Below are positions 1 through 7,676 of a stretch of 51,704 nt of DNA, one piece after another. Numbering within the stretch: position 1 is the first letter of the stretch; every line of letters begins with the position of its first letter. The notes beneath the pieces were generated by a model that searched no databases, had not been told where the DNA came from, and saw only the letters and a list, made by a program, of their open reading frames with translations. Made by a program: the position numbers and the translations under genes. Origin of the DNA: Paenimyroides marinum (GTDB taxonomy: Bacteria; Bacteroidota; Bacteroidia; Flavobacteriales; Flavobacteriaceae). The stretch spans positions 1 to 51,704 of the forward strand of contig NZ_FNXE01000022.1 of NCBI RefSeq assembly GCF_900108395.1, in the 5' to 3' direction.

Positions 1-160
1 CGCCGCCTTTTTTTCAAAAGAGGATTACTAAAAAGTAATCCTCTTTTTTCGTTATAGCTTCGGCGTGTCGCTACGGTCGGTTGCTTCGCTAATTCTAAAG
101 CTCGGGGGGAAGTTTTTTTTTCAGGATAACTTTAACAAGAAATATTCCTTTAAGAATGCG
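1..160. other. Left-edge intergenic DNA with a terminator hairpin
   Basis: No gene is visible here. A perfect hairpin with arms at about 17-29 and 33-47 followed by a T run looks like a rho-independent terminator of a gene lying left of the window. From 55 to 110 there is a patch richer in G and C than the surroundings, containing GCTTCGG- and GCTTCGC-like words; I cannot assign it. Confidence 0.5.
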
Positions 161-168
161 TATCTTTG
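161..168 (+). promoter_or_regulatory. Bacteroidota -7 promoter element before the DEAD-box gene
   Basis: TATCTTTG fits the Bacteroidota -7 consensus TAnnTTTG exactly. It sits 15 nt before the ATG at 184, which makes the alternative upstream TTG start at 166 (inside the element) unlikely. No clear -33 TTG was found at the usual distance. Confidence 0.6.
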
Positions 169-183
169 CCGAAAATATTTTTT

Positions 184-1530
184 ATGGCAACATTTGAGCA
201 ATTCAATTTACCCAAATCTTTACAAAAAGCATTAGACGAATTAGGTTTCATTCATCCTACTCCTATTCAGGAGAAATCTTTTAACATTATCTTATCAGGT
301 AAAGACGTTATGGGAATTGCTCAAACAGGAACCGGAAAAACTTTTGCCTATTTACTTCCTATTCTAAAACAATGGAAATTTCAACCAACCGATGCACCAC
401 GTGTCGTTATCTTAGTGCCAACACGCGAATTAGTGGTTCAAGTGGTTGAAGAAGTAGAGAAATTAACTAAATATATGTCAATCCGCGTATTGGGCATTTA
501 CGGTGGCGTGAACATCAACACCCAAAAAACATCGGTTTATGACGGCATTGATATTTTAGTGGGAACACCCGGAAGGACTATGGATTTGGCGTTAGACAAC
601 GTACTGCGATTTGATGCTTTGCAAAAATTGGTCATTGACGAATTTGATGAGATTCTGAATTTAGGTTTCCGTACCCAGCTAACATCTATTCTTTCCATGA
701 TGAAAGATAAAAAGCAAAACATCCTTTTTTCGGCGACAATGACCGAAGAAGTAGATGAAATTTTAGATGATTATTTTAATTTTCCTGAAGAAGTTTCATT
801 AGCACCATCGGGTACACCATTAGAAAAAATCAAACAAAGTGCGTATGCTGCACCTAATTTTTTGACCAAATTAAATATTTTAAAAGATATTTTAACAAAT
901 GATGAATCTTCAACACGGGTTTTATTATTTGTAAACAATAAACGATTGGCAGATTATGTTTTGGAACAATTAGAAGAAGATTTTCCGGAACAATTTGGCG
1001 TTATCCATTCCAATAAAACACAAAATTATCGTTTAAACACCATGGAATTATTCCAAAATGGTGAATTGCGTGGCTTGGTAACTACCGACATAATGGCTCG
1101 CGGATTGGACATTACCGATATTACTCACGTTTTTAATTTGCAGCTGCCCGAAATTCCTGAACAATACATTCACCGCATTGGTAGAACCGGACGTGCCGAC
1201 AAAGAAGGTTTTGCTGTGAGTTTTGTTAGTCCAAAAGAAGAAGAAGCCCAGTTGGAAATTGAAGAATTAATGGATTATGAAATTCCAATGGTCGAAATTC
1301 CTTCACATGTTAAAATCGCCGAACAAAAACTGGAATTTGAAAAAGACCGTGTGAAAATGAAAACCAACAAACGTAAAATTGACACGGAACGCGGTGAAGC
1401 CTTTCACGAGAAAAAAGACAAAAATAAAAAGGTAAATTTAGGTGGTCCCGGCAAAAGGAATCCTAGAAAATCGGCTCCAAGAAACCGGGCAGTGGAACGC
1501 AAACGAAACGAAAAACGTAAAAAGAAATAA
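184..1530 (+). CDS. DEAD-box ATP-dependent RNA helicase
   Basis: This is a 448-residue DEAD-box RNA helicase, expected to unwind RNA in ribosome assembly or mRNA turnover in the cytoplasm. Visible motifs in order are the Q-motif region (GFIHPTPIQ), Walker A AQTGTGKT, PTRELV, the GG pair, TPGR, DEFD in place of the classic DEAD box, SAT, and the C-terminal motifs with ARGLD and HRIGRTGR. The tail after about residue 380 is lysine/arginine-rich (RKSAPRNR and similar), typical of RNA-binding extensions in RhlE-like proteins. The ATG at 184 was chosen over the TTG at 166, which lies inside the -7 promoter element. The gene stands alone and ends in a hairpin shared with the convergent PPK2 gene. 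The DEFD variant of motif II is the one deviation from textbook sequence. Confidence 0.93.
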   Translation: MATFEQFNLPKSLQKALDELGFIHPTPIQEKSFNIILSGKDVMGIAQTGTGKTFAYLLPILKQWKFQPTDAPRVVILVPTRELVVQVVEEVEKLTKYMSIRVLGIYGGVNINTQKTSVYDGIDILVGTPGRTMDLALDNVLRFDALQKLVIDEFDEILNLGFRTQLTSILSMMKDKKQNILFSATMTEEVDEILDDYFNFPEEVSLAPSGTPLEKIKQSAYAAPNFLTKLNILKDILTNDESSTRVLLFVNNKRLADYVLEQLEEDFPEQFGVIHSNKTQNYRLNTMELFQNGELRGLVTTDIMARGLDITDITHVFNLQLPEIPEQYIHRIGRTGRADKEGFAVSFVSPKEEEAQLEIEELMDYEIPMVEIPSHVKIAEQKLEFEKDRVKMKTNKRKIDTERGEAFHEKKDKNKKVNLGGPGKRNPRKSAPRNRAVERKRNEKRKKK

Positions 1531-1536
1531 ATAAAA

Positions 1537-1570
1537 ACAAAGCTACCAATTGGTAGCTTTGTTTTTATTT
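1537..1570. terminator. Bidirectional terminator between helicase and PPK2 genes
   Basis: An inverted repeat (AAAACAAAGCTACC / GGTAGCTTTGTTTT) separated by a few bases is flanked by A and T runs, so it can terminate both convergent genes. Its right arm overlaps the 3' end of the PPK2 gene. Confidence 0.75.
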
Positions 1571-2434
1571 ATTTTGAAGTAATTCCGCCTTATAATGTGA
1601 AATGCGTTCTAAAATTTCAGGTTCAGGTTGCGGATAAGCAATATCTTTATATTCTTTAAGGGTTTCGTAAATTATTTTTGCAACAATTAATCTACTTACA
1701 TCTTTATCGTCACTTGGAATAATGAACCACTCTCCTTTTTTATGGTTGCTATTTTTTAAAACTTCCTGATAACAAAACTGATATTTATCCCAAAGGTCTC
1801 GTTCTTCTAAGTCACCAGGAGAAAATTTCCATTGGTGTTTTGGCTTTTCAATTCGTTTTAACAAACGTTCTTTTTGTTCATTTTTACTAATGTGCAAATA
1901 AAATTTTAAAACAATTGTACCATTTTCAGCCCAAAATTTCTCAAACTGGACCATACGTTTCATTCGATCGTTCCAAAAATCAGCAGTCAGCAAATTAATA
2001 TCTATGTGAGGGTTTCGTTCATTTTCTAAATATTGAGGATGTACCCTTGTTACCAAAACATTCTCGTAATGCGTGCGGTTAAATACTGTAAATTTTCCTT
2101 TTTCGGGTAATTTGGTATAATGCCGCCACATAAAATCGTGCTGTAATTCTTTATATGAAGGCGTTTTAAAACTTTCGACCACCACTCCGCGTGCATTAAA
2201 TCCTTTAAAAACTTCACGAATCATGCTGTCTTTTCCAGCAGTATCCATTCCCTGAAAACAAATCAGAACCGAATAACGGTCATCAGCATACATCATATCC
2301 TGAAATTCGGCTATTTTTTTTCGATATTTTTTCAATTCTTTTCTTACCGATACTATATCCAATCCGGTTTCATAAGTTGTTGCAATATTCTTTAAATCTA
2401 AATCTTCCGGAACTTTAAAATATTTTCGCTTCAT
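1565..2434 (-). CDS. Polyphosphate kinase 2 family protein
   Basis: A 289-residue PPK2-family kinase that transfers phosphate between polyphosphate and nucleotides. Walker A GMDTAGKD lies at about residues 62-69 and the Walker B region FNRTHYE at about 118-124, followed by the family's lid region with conserved arginines and a W-x-F-S-P-G-D-L-E-E-R block. The length matches single-domain PPK2 enzymes. I start it at the ATG at 2434 (MKRKYFK); a TTG nine codons upstream is possible but less likely. Whether it prefers ADP, GDP or AMP cannot be told from the sequence alone. It is divergent from the exported protein gene at 2475, with only 40 bp between them, so the two promoters must be very close or overlapping. 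Confidence 0.9.
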   Translation of the reverse strand: MKRKYFKVPEDLDLKNIATTYETGLDIVSVRKELKKYRKKIAEFQDMMYADDRYSVLICFQGMDTAGKDSMIREVFKGFNARGVVVESFKTPSYKELQHDFMWRHYTKLPEKGKFTVFNRTHYENVLVTRVHPQYLENERNPHIDINLLTADFWNDRMKRMVQFEKFWAENGTIVLKFYLHISKNEQKERLLKRIEKPKHQWKFSPGDLEERDLWDKYQFCYQEVLKNSNHKKGEWFIIPSDDKDVSRLIVAKIIYETLKEYKDIAYPQPEPEILERISHYKAELLQNK

Positions 2435-2474
2435 ATAAATCTTTTTCTCTAAATTAGTCAATAAAATTTTAACA

Positions 2475-3326
2475 ATGAAAAAATATTTGCTTTCATCGTG
2501 GTTAAAAATCGCCGGAATTGTAGCTGCTTCAGGAATTGGTTATGAAAACAACCAGTTACAGTTGGTCTCAGACAATAGCAATGCACTTTATCATTATTTT
2601 ATAGCTAATGATTCTTTAGCAAAATACAGTTTTGACGAAAATCCGGTCAGCAATTTCATAGAAAAAAAGCAGAAATATGATTTAGAATCGTTTACAAAAA
2701 TTGACAATACATGGTACGCTTTTGGTTCCGGATCAACCGAAAACCGAAACACAGGATTCATGTTTAACAAGTTTTCTAAATATTCTACAAAGATTGATTT
2801 AACTGATCTTTACAGTGAAATGAAAAGTTTTTCTGATTTACAGGATGATGATTTTAACATTGAAGCTGTAACAACTTATAACGAGGACTGGCTTTTTATT
2901 AACAGAGGAAACGGACTTAAAAATGCGAATTATATTTTTGTGGTGCAGGGAAAAAACCTGACGGATGAATACAATATTTATTATTTTGAATTTGATTTGC
3001 CTAAAATAAATAATGTTCAATCCGGGTTTTCTGATGGTACCGTTATAAACAATACGCTTTACTTTATTGCGACTGCTGAAGATGAGCAATCTACATTTGA
3101 TGATGGAGCGATAAAAGGAAGCTTGTTTGGAGCGATTGATTTAAAGAAAATGAAAGTCCTTTTCACAGAAAAAATCAGCGATACCAATAAGTTTGAAGGA
3201 ATTACCGTATTGGAACAAAACAAAAAAAGCATTGTATTTGCCTTGTGTGAAGACAATGATGATGCTTCAAATACACATTCGGTTATTTATAAACTTCAGG
3301 TTGATTTAAAGGGAAAAATAAAGTAA
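2475..3326 (+). CDS. Putative exported beta-propeller-like protein, unknown function
   Basis: A 283-residue protein with a short hydrophobic N-terminus (LSSWLKIAGIVAASGIG) that may be a weak signal or anchor. The rest is beta-rich with recurring short patterns in which hydrophobic strands alternate with turns rich in D, N and G, such as the DNTWYAFGSGSTENR and NNTLYFIATAEDEQS stretches. This is the look of a beta-propeller, and it resembles the uncharacterised DUF6929-type proteins of Bacteroidota, though I cannot confirm that family. No catalytic motif is visible. The ATG at 2475 is the only good start and a hairpin follows the stop. Confidence 0.6.
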   Translation: MKKYLLSSWLKIAGIVAASGIGYENNQLQLVSDNSNALYHYFIANDSLAKYSFDENPVSNFIEKKQKYDLESFTKIDNTWYAFGSGSTENRNTGFMFNKFSKYSTKIDLTDLYSEMKSFSDLQDDDFNIEAVTTYNEDWLFINRGNGLKNANYIFVVQGKNLTDEYNIYYFEFDLPKINNVQSGFSDGTVINNTLYFIATAEDEQSTFDDGAIKGSLFGAIDLKKMKVLFTEKISDTNKFEGITVLEQNKKSIVFALCEDNDDASNTHSVIYKLQVDLKGKIK

Positions 3327-3339
3327 TTGTTATCAATAA

Positions 3340-3373
3340 AAAAATCCTTTTCAGTACTGAAAAGGATTTTTAC
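3340..3373. terminator. Bidirectional terminator
   Basis: The inverted repeat AAATCCTTTTCAGTACTGAAAAGGATTT is flanked by A and T runs and lies between the convergent genes ending at 3326 and 3388. It can serve both. Confidence 0.75.
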
Positions 3374-3387
3374 TTTACATAAATTTC

Positions 3388-3549
3388 TTATGCTTCTTCT
3401 CTTTTAGCTTTTCTCTCTTTGATTAAATCAATTGCTCCACCCGCAGCCCAGTAAAACACAAAGCTTACAAGGAAAAACATCAACCAAAATCCCATTGTTA
3501 AAACGCCAAGACCGATTAAAAAAGCGATAAATTGTTGAAATTCGAACAT
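3388..3549 (-). CDS. Small membrane protein (53 aa), unknown function
   Basis: A 53-residue open frame read from ATG 3549 to TAA 3388. The N-terminal two thirds is one long hydrophobic stretch or a hairpin of two short ones (FIAFLIGLGVLTMG, then FWLMFFLVSFVFYWAAGG), followed by a charged tail ending KERKAKREEA. It would be an inner-membrane miniprotein with its basic tail in the cytoplasm. It is below usual ORF cut-offs, but its promoter is one of the best in the window (TTTG, 19 nt, TATCTTTG) and a terminator follows it. I do not recognise a family. Confidence 0.6.
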   Translation of the reverse strand: MFEFQQFIAFLIGLGVLTMGFWLMFFLVSFVFYWAAGGAIDLIKERKAKREEA

Positions 3550-3578
3550 AATTTCCGGAATTTTTGTATATACGTTTA

Positions 3579-3609
3579 CAAAGATAGAACGAAACTTTGA
3601 CTACCCAAA
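3579..3609 (-). promoter_or_regulatory. Consensus Bacteroidota promoter for the 53-aa membrane protein
   Basis: Read on the minus strand: TTTG at 3609-3606, a 19-nt spacer, then TATCTTTG at 3586-3579. Both elements match the flavobacterial consensus TTTG-N19-TAnnTTTG. The start codon at 3549 lies 30 nt downstream. Confidence 0.75.
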
Positions 3610-3647
3610 CAAAATTCATAATTTATTCTAAAAATTATCTTTTTTCA

Positions 3648-3677
3648 TTTGAAAATGATTTTTTTAAAGTACCTTTA
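3648..3677 (+). promoter_or_regulatory. Probable fumC promoter
   Basis: TTTG at 3648-3651, an 18-nt spacer and TACCTTTA at 3670-3677, one mismatch from TAnnTTTG. It lies 29 nt before the fumC start codon. Confidence 0.5.
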
Positions 3678-3705
3678 TTTAAATTAATTATAAATAACAA
3701 ACATA

Positions 3706-5103
3706 ATGGAATATAGAATTGAAACCGACACCATGGGTGAAGTAAAAGTTCCTGCCGATAAATATTGGGGAGCACAAACAGAACGTTCCCGAAACAATTT
3801 TAAAATTGGTTCTTCTGCCTCGATGCCCCATGAAATAATTGAAGGTTTTGCGTATTTAAAAAAAGCGGCTGCTTATGCCAATCATGAATTAGGCGTTTTA
3901 TCTATTGAGAAAAGAGATATCATTGCTGCAGTTTGTGATGAAATTTTGGCTGGGAAACTAGACGATCAATTTCCTTTGGTCATCTGGCAAACCGGTTCGG
4001 GTACCCAATCAAACATGAATGTGAATGAAGTTATCGCCAATCGGGCACAAGTAGTAGCCGGAAAAAAAATTGGGGAAGGCGAAGCTGTTTTAAAGGCCAA
4101 TGACGATGTAAACAAATCGCAATCATCAAACGATACTTTTCCAACAGGCATGCACATTGCAGCCTATAAGGCTGTGGTTGAAGTGACTATTCCGGGTGTT
4201 GAAAAACTACGAGATACATTGGCAAAAAAAGCCGAAGAATTCAAAAATGTAGTAAAAATTGGTCGTACACATTTAATGGATGCAACCCCCCTTACTTTAG
4301 GACAGGAAATTTCTGGATATGTAGCCCAATTAACACATGGCTTAAAAGCATTAAAAAACACTTTACCCCACTTATCTGAAATTGCTTTAGGAGGAACCGC
4401 TGTTGGTACTGGTTTAAACACTCCCGAAGGATACGATATTTTGGTAGCCAAATATATTGCTGATTTTACCGGGCATCCGTTTGTTACTGCAGAAAATAAA
4501 TTTGAGGCCTTAGCGGCACATGATGCCATTGTTGAAACTCATGGAGCTTTGAAGCAATTAGCTGTATCGTTAAACAAAATTGCAAACGATATCCGTATGC
4601 TGGCTTCAGGTCCCCGTTCAGGAATCGGAGAAATTCTAATTCCTGAAAACGAACCTGGATCATCGATTATGCCGGGTAAAGTCAACCCTACCCAATGCGA
4701 AGCTTTAACAATGGTTGCTGCCCAGGTGATGGGTAATGATGTTGCTATTACCATTGGCGGTACACAAGGTCATTATGAGCTAAATGTTTTTAAACCTTTA
4801 ATGGCTGCTAATTTCTTACAATCGGCACGTTTACTGGGCGATGCCTGTATCTCTTTTGATGAACATTGTGCACAGGGAATTGAACCAAATTATAATCGTA
4901 TCAAAGAATTAGTGGACAATTCATTGATGTTGGTGACTGCTCTAAACACCAAAATTGGTTATTACAAAGCAGCCGAAATTGCTCAGACTGCACACAAAAA
5001 TAATACTACCTTAAAAGAAACGGCTATTGCATTAGGTTATGTAACCGCTGAAGAATTTGACCAATGGGTAAAGCCTGAAGAAATGGTAGGCAGCTTAAAA
5101 TAA
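3706..5103 (+). CDS. fumC: Class II fumarate hydratase
   Basis: A 465-residue iron-independent fumarase, converting fumarate and water to L-malate in the TCA cycle as a cytoplasmic homotetramer. The superfamily signature [11 protein letters not shown] is at residues 318-328, and the substrate-binding segment [14 protein letters not shown] is near residue 98-111; the [11 protein letters not shown] segment follows. The length equals E. coli FumC. The ATG at 3706 has no Shine-Dalgarno sequence, as is usual here, but a near-consensus promoter precedes it. It is a single-gene unit. An assignment to aspartase or argininosuccinate lyase is unlikely given these motifs. Confidence 0.97.
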   Translation: MEYRIETDTMGEVKVPADKYWGAQTERSRNNFKIGSSASMPHEIIEGFAYLKKAAAYANHELGVLSIEKRDIIAAVCDEILAGKLDDQFPLVIWQTGSGTQSNMNVNEVIANRAQVVAGKKIGEGEAVLKANDDVNKSQSSNDTFPTGMHIAAYKAVVEVTIPGVEKLRDTLAKKAEEFKNVVKIGRTHLMDATPLTLGQEISGYVAQLTHGLKALKNTLPHLSEIALGGTAVGTGLNTPEGYDILVAKYIADFTGHPFVTAENKFEALAAHDAIVETHGALKQLAVSLNKIANDIRMLASGPRSGIGEILIPENEPGSSIMPGKVNPTQCEALTMVAAQVMGNDVAITIGGTQGHYELNVFKPLMAANFLQSARLLGDACISFDEHCAQGIEPNYNRIKELVDNSLMLVTALNTKIGYYKAAEIAQTAHKNNTTLKETAIALGYVTAEEFDQWVKPEEMVGSLK

Positions 5104-5168
5104 AGTTTAATTGTTTTTTCTGAATAGTCCTTAATTTATTTTTAAGGATTATTTTGTTTTAATGAAAG

Positions 5169-5202
5169 GTTGTCCTATAAATAAAAATTAGTCTTAAATT
5201 TG
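5169..5202 (+). promoter_or_regulatory. Probable murF promoter
   Basis: GTTG at 5169-5172 and a perfect TAAATTTG at 5195-5202, separated by 22 nt. This overlaps the alternative TTG start at 5200 and so supports the ATG at 5242. Confidence 0.55.
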
Positions 5203-5241
5203 TTCATCAAAAAAAAGGATTATAATACCTTCTATTTCATT

Positions 5242-6531
5242 ATGCAAACATTTGAACTTTATTCCATATACAATCAATGTAACGGCGTTAGTACCGACAC
5301 ACGCAATATCACTGAAAACAGCCTGTTTTTTGCTTTAAAAGGTGATCATTTCGATGCCAATGACTTTGCCCTGCAAGCGTTAGAAAAAGGTGCTGCTTTT
5401 GCAGTTGTTGACAACAAAGAATTATTGAAATTAAACAACAATAAGCTCATTGTTGTTGATGATGTACTTAAAACACTACAAGATTTAGCTTCTTTCCACA
5501 GATTTCATATAGGTTTGCCCGTTATTGCACTTACAGGAAGCAACGGCAAAACAACGACCAAAGAATTATTACATACGGTTTTAAATAAAAAATACAACAC
5601 CATTGCAACCATTGGAAATTTAAACAATCACATTGGTGTGCCTTTAACTTTGTTGAGATTAAACGAAGATACCGATTTGGCAATTATTGAAATGGGAGCT
5701 AATCATCAAAATGAAATCGAACGTTTATGTGAAATTGCCCAGCCTGATTTTGGGTTGATTACCAATTTTGGACGTGCCCATTTAGAAGGTTTTGGCGGCG
5801 TAGAAGGTGTTATTAAAGGAAAAAGTGAAATATATGATTACTTGCAAGCAAATAGTAAAACCGCTTTTGTGAATTTCGATGATGCTATTCAAAATCAAAA
5901 AAGCCTGGACATCTCACGTTTTGGGTTTTCAGTAGAAAATAATTCATCGGCTAATATTCAAATTTCTAAAGCATATGCCCAACCAATGGCAACTATTGAA
6001 ATTGACAACACAAAAATCACTTCTCAGCTTACAGGACTTTACAATTTGCCAAATATTTCTTTTGCGATTACCATAGGACAATATTTTAATATTTCTTTAG
6101 ATGATATAAAAGAAGCTATTGAGTCCTACACTCCTCAAAACAATCGGTCTCAGTGGGTAAATATCAACGGTAAAAAAATCTTACTCGATGCTTACAATGC
6201 CAATCCAAGCAGTATGCAGGTTGCAATTCAAAACTTTAAACAATTAGAAGGAGATTCTAAACTAATGATTCTAGGCGATATGTTTGAACTAGGAACCGAA
6301 GCTAATAAAGAACATTTAACAATAATCAACGAAACGATTGATTCAAACATTTCAACAATCTTTATCGGAGATCATTTTTTTGAGAATCAAATAACAAATA
6401 ATCAAATCAGATATTTTAAAAACCTCGAAGAAGTTTTTTCTCATTTAGAAACACATCAATTAAATCAAAATTTAATATTGATAAAAGGCTCAAGAGCAAT
6501 GGCTTTGGAAAAACTTTTAGAACATATATAA
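5242..6531 (+). CDS. murF: UDP-N-acetylmuramoyl-tripeptide--D-alanyl-D-alanine ligase
   Basis: A 429-residue Mur ligase that adds D-Ala-D-Ala to the UDP-MurNAc tripeptide, the last cytoplasmic step of precursor synthesis. The three-domain layout is visible: an N-terminal UDP-substrate domain (GVSTDTR, ALKGDHFDANDF), the P-loop GSNGKTTT from residue 99, EMGANHQNEI, and the C-terminal DAYNANPSSM and LGDMFELG motifs that mark MurF rather than MurC/D/E. The TTG start at 5200 was rejected because it lies in the -7 promoter element; the ATG at 5242 gives the normal family length. It is transcribed alone rather than inside a dcw cluster. Confidence 0.96.
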   Translation: MQTFELYSIYNQCNGVSTDTRNITENSLFFALKGDHFDANDFALQALEKGAAFAVVDNKELLKLNNNKLIVVDDVLKTLQDLASFHRFHIGLPVIALTGSNGKTTTKELLHTVLNKKYNTIATIGNLNNHIGVPLTLLRLNEDTDLAIIEMGANHQNEIERLCEIAQPDFGLITNFGRAHLEGFGGVEGVIKGKSEIYDYLQANSKTAFVNFDDAIQNQKSLDISRFGFSVENNSSANIQISKAYAQPMATIEIDNTKITSQLTGLYNLPNISFAITIGQYFNISLDDIKEAIESYTPQNNRSQWVNINGKKILLDAYNANPSSMQVAIQNFKQLEGDSKLMILGDMFELGTEANKEHLTIINETIDSNISTIFIGDHFFENQITNNQIRYFKNLEEVFSHLETHQLNQNLILIKGSRAMALEKLLEHI

Positions 6532-6535
6532 ATTC

Positions 6536-6572
6536 TTACAACTCTTGCTTTGGCAGGAGTTTTTTTATTTTT
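6536..6572 (+). terminator. Terminator after murF
   Basis: An imperfect stem AACTCTTGC / GCAGGAGTT (one T-G pair) followed by a run of T. Confidence 0.55.
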
Positions 6573-6620
6573 TGAGTTGCAAAACCGCCTTTATAAACAC
6601 GTTTTGCTCTGTTTAAATAT

Positions 6621-6650
6621 AAAAAAGCCTCACATTTCTGTAAGGCTTCT
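6621..6650 (-). terminator. Terminator of the CAT-anticodon tRNA
   Basis: On the minus strand a 10-bp stem (AAGCCTTACA / TGTGAGGCTT, one G-T pair) closes a GAAA tetraloop and is followed by a T run. It begins just after the tRNA 3' end. Confidence 0.75.
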
Positions 6651-6656
6651 AAAAAG

Positions 6657-6730
6657 TGGTCCCACCTGGGCTCGAACCAGGGACCACCTGATTATGAGTC
6701 AGGTGCTCTAACCAACTGAGCTATAGGACC
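6657..6730 (-). tRNA. tRNA with CAT anticodon (Met or Ile2)
   Basis: A full cloverleaf of 74 nt is readable: acceptor GGTCCTA pairing with TGGGACC, discriminator A, T-arm GGTTCGAGCC, and anticodon loop CTCATAA (CAT). The CCA end is not encoded. Stem sequences do not settle whether this is elongator Met or the lysidine-modified Ile2; the anticodon arm with GACTCATAATC resembles Ile2 in E. coli but elongator Met is also close. Confidence 0.9.
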
Positions 6731-6754
6731 GCTGTCAGTTGTTTTTGACGAGTG

Positions 6755-6785
6755 CAATATTACTACGTTTTTTTAGCTTTTGCAA
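6755..6785 (-). promoter_or_regulatory. Promoter of the CAT-anticodon tRNA
   Basis: Minus strand: TTG at 6785-6783, a 20-nt spacer and TAATATTG at 6762-6755 (one mismatch to TAnnTTTG), 25 nt before the mature tRNA 5' end. Confidence 0.55.
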
Positions 6786-6809
6786 GCAATGTCTAACTTT
6801 TTTTAATTT

Positions 6810-7211
6810 TTATTTTATTTCCTGACACAGTTCAATTAAAACGCCGTTAGTCCCTTTTGGGTGCAAAAACGCAACTAATTTATTATCAGCTCCTTTTTTG
6901 GGTGTTTCATTTAAAACGATGAAACCTTCATTTTTCAATCGGTCAATTTCAGCAAGAATATCCTCCACATCAAAAGCAATATGATGAATCCCTTCTCCTT
7001 TTTTTTCTAAGAATTTAGCAATAGGCGAATCGGGTTTTGTGGCTTCTAACAGTTCAATTTTATTTGGTCCATTCATAAAAAACAACGTTTTTACTCCTTC
7101 ACTTTCCACTTCTTCCTCTTTATAAGCAGATACTCCAAGCAATTTTTCAAATAAATTGTTCGATTCTTTTAAATTCTTAACTGCTATTCCAATATGTTCA
7201 ATTTTTCGCAT
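6810..7211 (-). CDS. mce: Methylmalonyl-CoA epimerase
   Basis: A 133-residue vicinal-oxygen-chelate protein that interconverts (R)- and (S)-methylmalonyl-CoA in the propionate/succinate pathway. Expected metal ligands are visible: His6 (EHIGIAV), Glu53 (KIELLE), His75/76 (GIHHIAFDV) and Glu127 (VLIELCQE). Length and motif order match the family closely. The promoter -7 element TATCTTTG lies on the minus strand at 7243-7236. It is divergent from rbfA, with about 70 bp between the start codons. Confidence 0.92.
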   Translation of the reverse strand: MRKIEHIGIAVKNLKESNNLFEKLLGVSAYKEEEVESEGVKTLFFMNGPNKIELLEATKPDSPIAKFLEKKGEGIHHIAFDVEDILAEIDRLKNEGFIVLNETPKKGADNKLVAFLHPKGTNGVLIELCQEIK

Positions 7212-7235
7212 GATAAACTAAAAATTTTGTTTGCA

Positions 7236-7243
7236 CAAAGATA
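7236..7243 (-). promoter_or_regulatory. -7 promoter element for mce
   Basis: TATCTTTG on the minus strand, 24 nt before the mce start codon. The -33 element is not clear. Confidence 0.5.
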
Positions 7244-7259
7244 GATATATTATCTGCAC

Positions 7260-7275
7260 TAATTTTGTATTTTTG
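7260..7275 (+). promoter_or_regulatory. Tandem -7 promoter elements directly before rbfA
   Basis: Two overlapping-spaced matches to TAnnTTTG: TAATTTTG at 7260-7267 and TATTTTTG at 7268-7275. The rbfA ATG is at 7281, so transcripts from either would have almost no leader. No good -33 element was found. Confidence 0.45.
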
Positions 7276-7280
7276 CAGAT

Positions 7281-7673
7281 ATGGAAACAAACAGACAAAA
7301 AAAAATGGGGGCTTTATTACAAGCCGACCTGGTTGATATATTACAAGGCGAAGTTCGTAAAAACGGAATTTCTAATTTGATTATTTCAGTTTCAAAAGTT
7401 AGTGTAACCACCGATTTATCTATTGCAAAGGTATATTTAAGTGTTTTTCCAACCGATAAAGCTCCTGAATTGTTAAAAGCTATCCAATCAAACGCTCCGT
7501 TAATTAAGCATGATTTATCGCAACGGGTTAAAAATCAATTAAGAAAAGTCCCGAATTTAATTTTTTATATTGATGATAGCTTAGATTATATCGAAAAAAT
7601 CGACAGTGCTTTAAAAGGTGATGAAAATCCGATTGAAAACAGAGAATTGCTGGATCGCAGAAAGAAAAAATAA
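7281..7673 (+). CDS. rbfA: 30S ribosome-binding factor A
   Basis: A 130-residue RbfA, a late 30S maturation and cold-adaptation factor binding 16S rRNA. The KH-like fold signature is readable: an N-terminal helix with basic residues, LSIAKVYLSVF, and the closing VPNLIFYIDDSLDYIEKI segment typical of the family. The start at 7281 leaves a nearly leaderless mRNA. The permease gene at 7677 follows after 3 bp and is surely co-transcribed, an arrangement common in flavobacteria. Confidence 0.93.
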   Translation: METNRQKKMGALLQADLVDILQGEVRKNGISNLIISVSKVSVTTDLSIAKVYLSVFPTDKAPELLKAIQSNAPLIKHDLSQRVKNQLRKVPNLIFYIDDSLDYIEKIDSALKGDENPIENRELLDRRKKK

Positions 7674-7676
7674 CTA

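Noticed and set aside
78..92. GCTTCGC word at the left edge as a third copy of the short insert
   Set aside because: Only the GCGAAGC core matches on the opposite strand; the ATCACGAA part and the TGAGTAA end are absent.
166..183. TTG start extending the DEAD-box helicase
   Set aside because: The codon lies in the TATCTTTG promoter element; the ATG at 184 gives the normal N-terminus.
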